In this document: piece after piece, positions 39,111 to 41,700 of the stretch
How positions within the stretch are numbered: the stretch's first letter is position 1
How the letters are laid out: every line of letters begins with the position of its first letter
From: Bradyrhizobium sp. YR681
GTDB taxonomy: Bacteria > Pseudomonadota > Alphaproteobacteria > Rhizobiales > Xanthobacteraceae
DNA length: 41,700 nucleotides
Assembly: GCF_000282615.1 (NCBI RefSeq)
Contig: NZ_AKIY01000273.1
Location: forward strand, 1 to 41,700
Direction of reading: 5' to 3'
The notes under the pieces: model-generated
The model's database searches: none
The model's input: the letters and a program-made list of their open reading frames with translations, nothing else
What the model was told of the DNA's origin: nothing
Made by a program: the position numbers and the translations under genes

Positions 39111-39620
39111 ATGCGGATACTTGTCGCAATCCTCCTGGCGTTCCTCAGCACCACAGCATTCGCCGACGCGACTGGCGAACGGGGGACGAGCGACCGCGCG
39201 CCGACTGCAACCGACGTCATCGGCAGCCTCTACACGTTCAGCCGCTTTCAGCAGAGCCTGCTGGAGAGTACCGATCTGAACGGCAATGCCGAGGTCAAAA
39301 ACCTCGCCGCCTTGCGAGCCGAAGAGGCGGCCAAGCGCGACAAAGCCCTAAAGGAGATTCAAGAGGCGATCGGCACCGAGCCGCGTGTCGACAAGAGCAC
39401 GGCGAGCGCCAGCCTCGCCGAGCCCGAGACTTCGGACGGACCGGCCTATATCAGGACGTTCTACGCCGCGCAGATCCCCGAATATGAATCCACCATTGCC
39501 CTGCTCGAACGCTATCTCCAAGCGCCCGACAATGTCGCGCTTGCAGCTTTTGCCCGCGACCAGCTGCCGGTGCTGCGCTCCCAGGTGAAGGATGCGGAGC
39601 GGACGATGGCAGACCGATAG
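39111..39620 (+). CDS. DUF4142-like exported protein, second copy
   Basis: 169 residues from the ATG at 39111 (GGAAAGG upstream). A signal peptide (RILVAILLAFLSTTAFAD, cut after AFA) is followed by a helical domain. The C-terminal half, IRTFYAAQIPEYESTIALLERYLQAPDNVALAAFARDQLPVLRSQVKDAERTM, follows the same pattern as the DUF4142 protein at 36569 (HEDAVSLFERY...DNSAL..WA...LPALR.H...A). The N-terminal half is more diverged and has an Ala/Lys/Glu-rich helix in place of the DHTK region, so some metal-ligand-like residues of the first copy are missing. Confidence 0.75.
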   Translation: MRILVAILLAFLSTTAFADATGERGTSDRAPTATDVIGSLYTFSRFQQSLLESTDLNGNAEVKNLAALRAEEAAKRDKALKEIQEAIGTEPRVDKSTASASLAEPETSDGPAYIRTFYAAQIPEYESTIALLERYLQAPDNVALAAFARDQLPVLRSQVKDAERTMADR

Positions 39621-39707
39621 CCCCGTCCCGGCGCCCGCCGCGTGCCGTACCCCTGTTCTCCCGATATGACTGCAAAAGCGGCAATCCAAAATTCCCTGGA
39701 ACCAGAT

Positions 39708-39732
39708 GGAACCAAATGCCTGGACCGTCGTT
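39708..39732 (+). promoter_or_regulatory. Candidate EcfG promoter for poly-HAMP sensor gene
   Basis: GGAAC (39708-39712), 16 bases, CGTT (39729-39732): a full consensus match. It is 139 bp upstream of the ATG at 39871, a longer leader than the others in the cluster. A second TGGAACC lies ten bases upstream but has no matching -10. Confidence 0.6.
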
Positions 39733-39870
39733 ATTTTGGCCGGGCTGAGCAGAGCAGGTTCCATCTTCTCGCGCCGCATCCTTGGCGCTTGATTTCGAAT
39801 TTGGCTGACGCTCTAGTTTGATCAATTGCGTCGCGCCCCAGATTCGGTCGGCGCCTGCGGGGGAATCAGT

Positions 39871-41700
39871 ATGAGCGACCTCGATCCCGGAACTGCATCA
39901 CGCTCCGGTCGTCGCGTCCCAAAGCCAAAATCCAACGGAATGTCGGAGCCGGATTCCCGGCCGGAATTGCTGCTCGCGCTACAAGCCATGCGCAGCGGCG
40001 ATTTCTCGGTGCGCATGAGCGGGGACTATCTCGGCATCGACGGCAAGATTGCCGACACTTTTAACGAAATCATCGCTGCCAACCAGCGCATGGCCCAGCA
40101 GCTCGAACTGGTCGGCCAGGTCGTCGGGCGCGAAGGCAAGACCCGCCAGCGCGTCAAGTTCGGCCTCGCCTCCGGCTCCTGGGCCGACATGGAAGGCTCC
40201 GTCAACACGCTGATCGACGACCTGCTGTGGCCGACGCGCGAGGTGACCCGCGCGGTCGCGGCGGTGGCGCAAGGCGACCTGCTCCAGACCGTCAAGCTCG
40301 ACGTCGACGGCCGTCCGCTCCGCGGCGAGTTTTTGCAGTCGGCGAACATCGTCAACACCATGATCAAGCAGCTCGGCGTGTTCACCTCCGAGGTGACGCG
40401 CGTCGCGCGCGAGGTCGGCACCGAAGGCAAGCTCGGCGGCCAGGCCCAGGTGCCGGAGGTGACCGGCGTCTGGAAGGATTTGACCGAGAGCGTCAACTCG
40501 ATGGCGAACAACCTGACCAACCAGGTTCGCAACATCGCCGAGGTGACGATCGCGGTCGCCAACGGCGACTTGTCCAAGAAGATCACCGTCGACGTCCGCG
40601 GCGAGATCCTTCAGCTCAAGGAAGCCATCAACACGATGGTGGACCAGCTTCGCTCCTTCGCCTCCGAAGTGACGCGCGTGGCGCGTGAGGTCGGCACCGA
40701 CGGCAAGCTCGGCGGCCAGGCCATCGTGCCCGGCGTCGCCGGCACCTGGAAGGACCTGACCGACTCCGTCAACGCGATGTGCGGCAACCTCACCGCCCAG
40801 GTCCGCAACATCGCCAACGTCACCACCGCCGTGGCGCGCGGCGACTTGTCCCGCAAGATCACGGTGGACGTGCGCGGCGAAATCCTGGAGCTGAAAGACA
40901 CCATCAACACCATGGTGGACCAGCTCAACTCGTTTGCCTCCGAAGTCACGCGCGTCGCGCGCGAGGTCGGCACCGAAGGCAAGCTCGGCGGCCAGGCCCA
41001 GGTGCCCGGCGTCGCCGGCACCTGGAAGGACCTCACCGACAACGTCAACTTCATGGCCTCGAACCTGACCGCGCAGGTCCGCAACATCGCCGACGTCGCC
41101 ACCGCCATCGCGGGCGGCGACCTCTCCAAGAAGATCACCGTGAACGTGTCGGGCGAAATCCTTCAGCTGAAGGAAACGCTCAACACCATGGTGGACCAGC
41201 TCAACGCCTTCGCCGGCGAAGTCACGCGCGTCGCGCGCGAGGTCGGCACCGAGGGGCGGCTCGGCGGCCAGGCCAACGTGCTCGGCGTCGCCGGCACCTG
41301 GAAGGACCTCACGGAAAGCGTCAACTCGATGGCGTCGAACCTGACCGCGCAGGTCCGCAACATCGCCGAGGTCACGACCGCGGTCGCCGGCGGCGACTTG
41401 TCCAAGAAGATCACCGTCGACGTGCGCGGCGAAATTCTCGAGCTGAAAGACACCATCAACACCATGGTGGACCAGCTCAATGCGTTTGCCGGCGAAGTCA
41501 CGCGCGTGGCGCGCGAGGTCGGCACCGAAGGCAAGCTCGGCGGCCAGGCCCAGGTGCGCGGCGTTGCCGGCACCTGGAAGGACCTCACCGACAGCGTCAA
41601 CTCGATGGCCTCGAACCTGACCGGCCAGGTCCGCAACATCGCCGAAGTCGCGACCGCCGTTGCGAAGGGCGACTTGTCGAAGAAGATCACCGTGAACGTG
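39871..41700 (+). CDS. Poly-HAMP sensor protein, probable hybrid histidine kinase (3' end outside window)
   Basis: An open frame of 610 codons runs from the ATG at 39871 (GGGGGAA upstream) through the end of the window with no stop. No signal peptide or membrane helix is seen. After ~40 variable residues, a first HAMP-like unit (LLLALQAMRSGDFSVRMSGDY...) and a degenerate unit are followed by nearly identical 92-residue units beginning EVTRVAREVGTEGKLGGQA. Each holds a paired HAMP: GTWKDLTDSVNxMxxNLTxQVRNIAxVxTAVAxGDLSKKITVxVRGEIL(Q/E)LKxTINTMVDQL. Cytoplasmic proteins of this kind in Bradyrhizobium, and the fungal group III kinases Nik1/Os-1, end in GAF, HisKA, ATPase and receiver domains. 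Those domains are expected beyond 41700 but not seen. Confidence 0.9.
   Translation, partial: MSDLDPGTASRSGRRVPKPKSNGMSEPDSRPELLLALQAMRSGDFSVRMSGDYLGIDGKIADTFNEIIAANQRMAQQLELVGQVVGREGKTRQRVKFGLASGSWADMEGSVNTLIDDLLWPTREVTRAVAAVAQGDLLQTVKLDVDGRPLRGEFLQSANIVNTMIKQLGVFTSEVTRVAREVGTEGKLGGQAQVPEVTGVWKDLTESVNSMANNLTNQVRNIAEVTIAVANGDLSKKITVDVRGEILQLKEAINTMVDQLRSFASEVTRVAREVGTDGKLGGQAIVPGVAGTWKDLTDSVNAMCGNLTAQVRNIANVTTAVARGDLSRKITVDVRGEILELKDTINTMVDQLNSFASEVTRVAREVGTEGKLGGQAQVPGVAGTWKDLTDNVNFMASNLTAQVRNIADVATAIAGGDLSKKITVNVSGEILQLKETLNTMVDQLNAFAGEVTRVAREVGTEGRLGGQANVLGVAGTWKDLTESVNSMASNLTAQVRNIAEVTTAVAGGDLSKKITVDVRGEILELKDTINTMVDQLNAFAGEVTRVAREVGTEGKLGGQAQVRGVAGTWKDLTDSVNSMASNLTGQVRNIAEVATAVAKGDLSKKITVNV
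40390..41700 (+). repeat. Tandem 276-bp coding repeat (92-codon poly-HAMP units)
   Basis: Units begin at 40390, 40666, 40942, 41218 and 41494, each at GAGGTGACGCGCG or a close variant (GAAGTCACGCGCG). The spacing is exactly 276 bp in every case, and the last unit is cut by the window end. The units are very similar in DNA as well as protein sequence. A degenerate older unit lies upstream from about 40114. Confidence 0.93.

Noticed and set aside
40026..41690. Three long minus-strand frames (each ~175-186 codons) opposite the poly-HAMP gene
   Set aside because: They repeat with the same 276-bp spacing as the sense repeats and have no export signal or family match. They are antisense shadows of a repeated GC-rich coding sequence.

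Overview
The window looks like chromosomal DNA from an alphaproteobacterium of the Bradyrhizobium/Nitrobacteraceae type. The reasons are the high GC content with strong third-position bias, several dispersed palindromic repeat families that I recognise from these genomes (e.g. 10704-10752 and 12699-12850), many very small Rhizobiales-type proteins, and promoters of the alphaproteobacterial general stress response. This assignment comes from pattern recognition, not from a database search. I saw no tRNA, rRNA, CRISPR array, IS element or phage module.

Layout. 1-5.1 kb: the 3' end of leuD, a 2-hydroxycarboxylate transporter, two tiny proteins, a soluble REC-HWE sensor kinase and a class III adenylate cyclase. 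5.2-7.8 kb: a minus-strand housekeeping block, aroC, a histidine phosphatase and fabI. 7.9-9.3 kb: an ECF sigma factor with its membrane anti-sigma partner. 9.6-13.1 kb: a DnaJ-class chaperone, a surface lipoprotein, pdxH, an SDR and a small zinc-ribbon-like protein. 13.3-16.4 kb: a CorA transporter, an L,D-transpeptidase lipoprotein and an extensin-like protein, the last two convergent on one shared terminator. 16.5-22.7 kb: acyl-CoA ligase, DUF1499 protein, metallo-hydrolase, glutaryl-CoA dehydrogenase and ribB with a degenerate RibA-like half. 22.9-32.4 kb: a CPA2 antiporter with NAD-binding domain, a DUF3124 protein, a PLP aminotransferase, a short BoxR-like HTH protein, a His-rich exported peptide, an aldo-keto reductase, PhoD, small envelope proteins and a nitronate monooxygenase.

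32.6-41.7 kb is the most interesting part. It holds an emrAB-type efflux pair, a PRC-barrel protein, several tiny hydrophilic proteins, two DUF4142 proteins, a ribbon-helix-helix protein, and the start of a giant sensor kinase built from tandem 92-residue HAMP units. Six transcription starts here have a GGAAC-N16-[C/G]GTT element 25-140 bp upstream of the gene. This is the known form of the EcfG (general stress sigma) promoter. A seventh lies upstream of the His-rich exported peptide at 27.5 kb. The region therefore reads as a general stress regulon island: efflux, envelope or periplasmic protection proteins, disordered small proteins, a DNA-binding protein that may limit its own expression, and a large sensor that may feed back on the response. 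The promoter calls come from reading the sequence by eye. The grouping into one regulon is inference.
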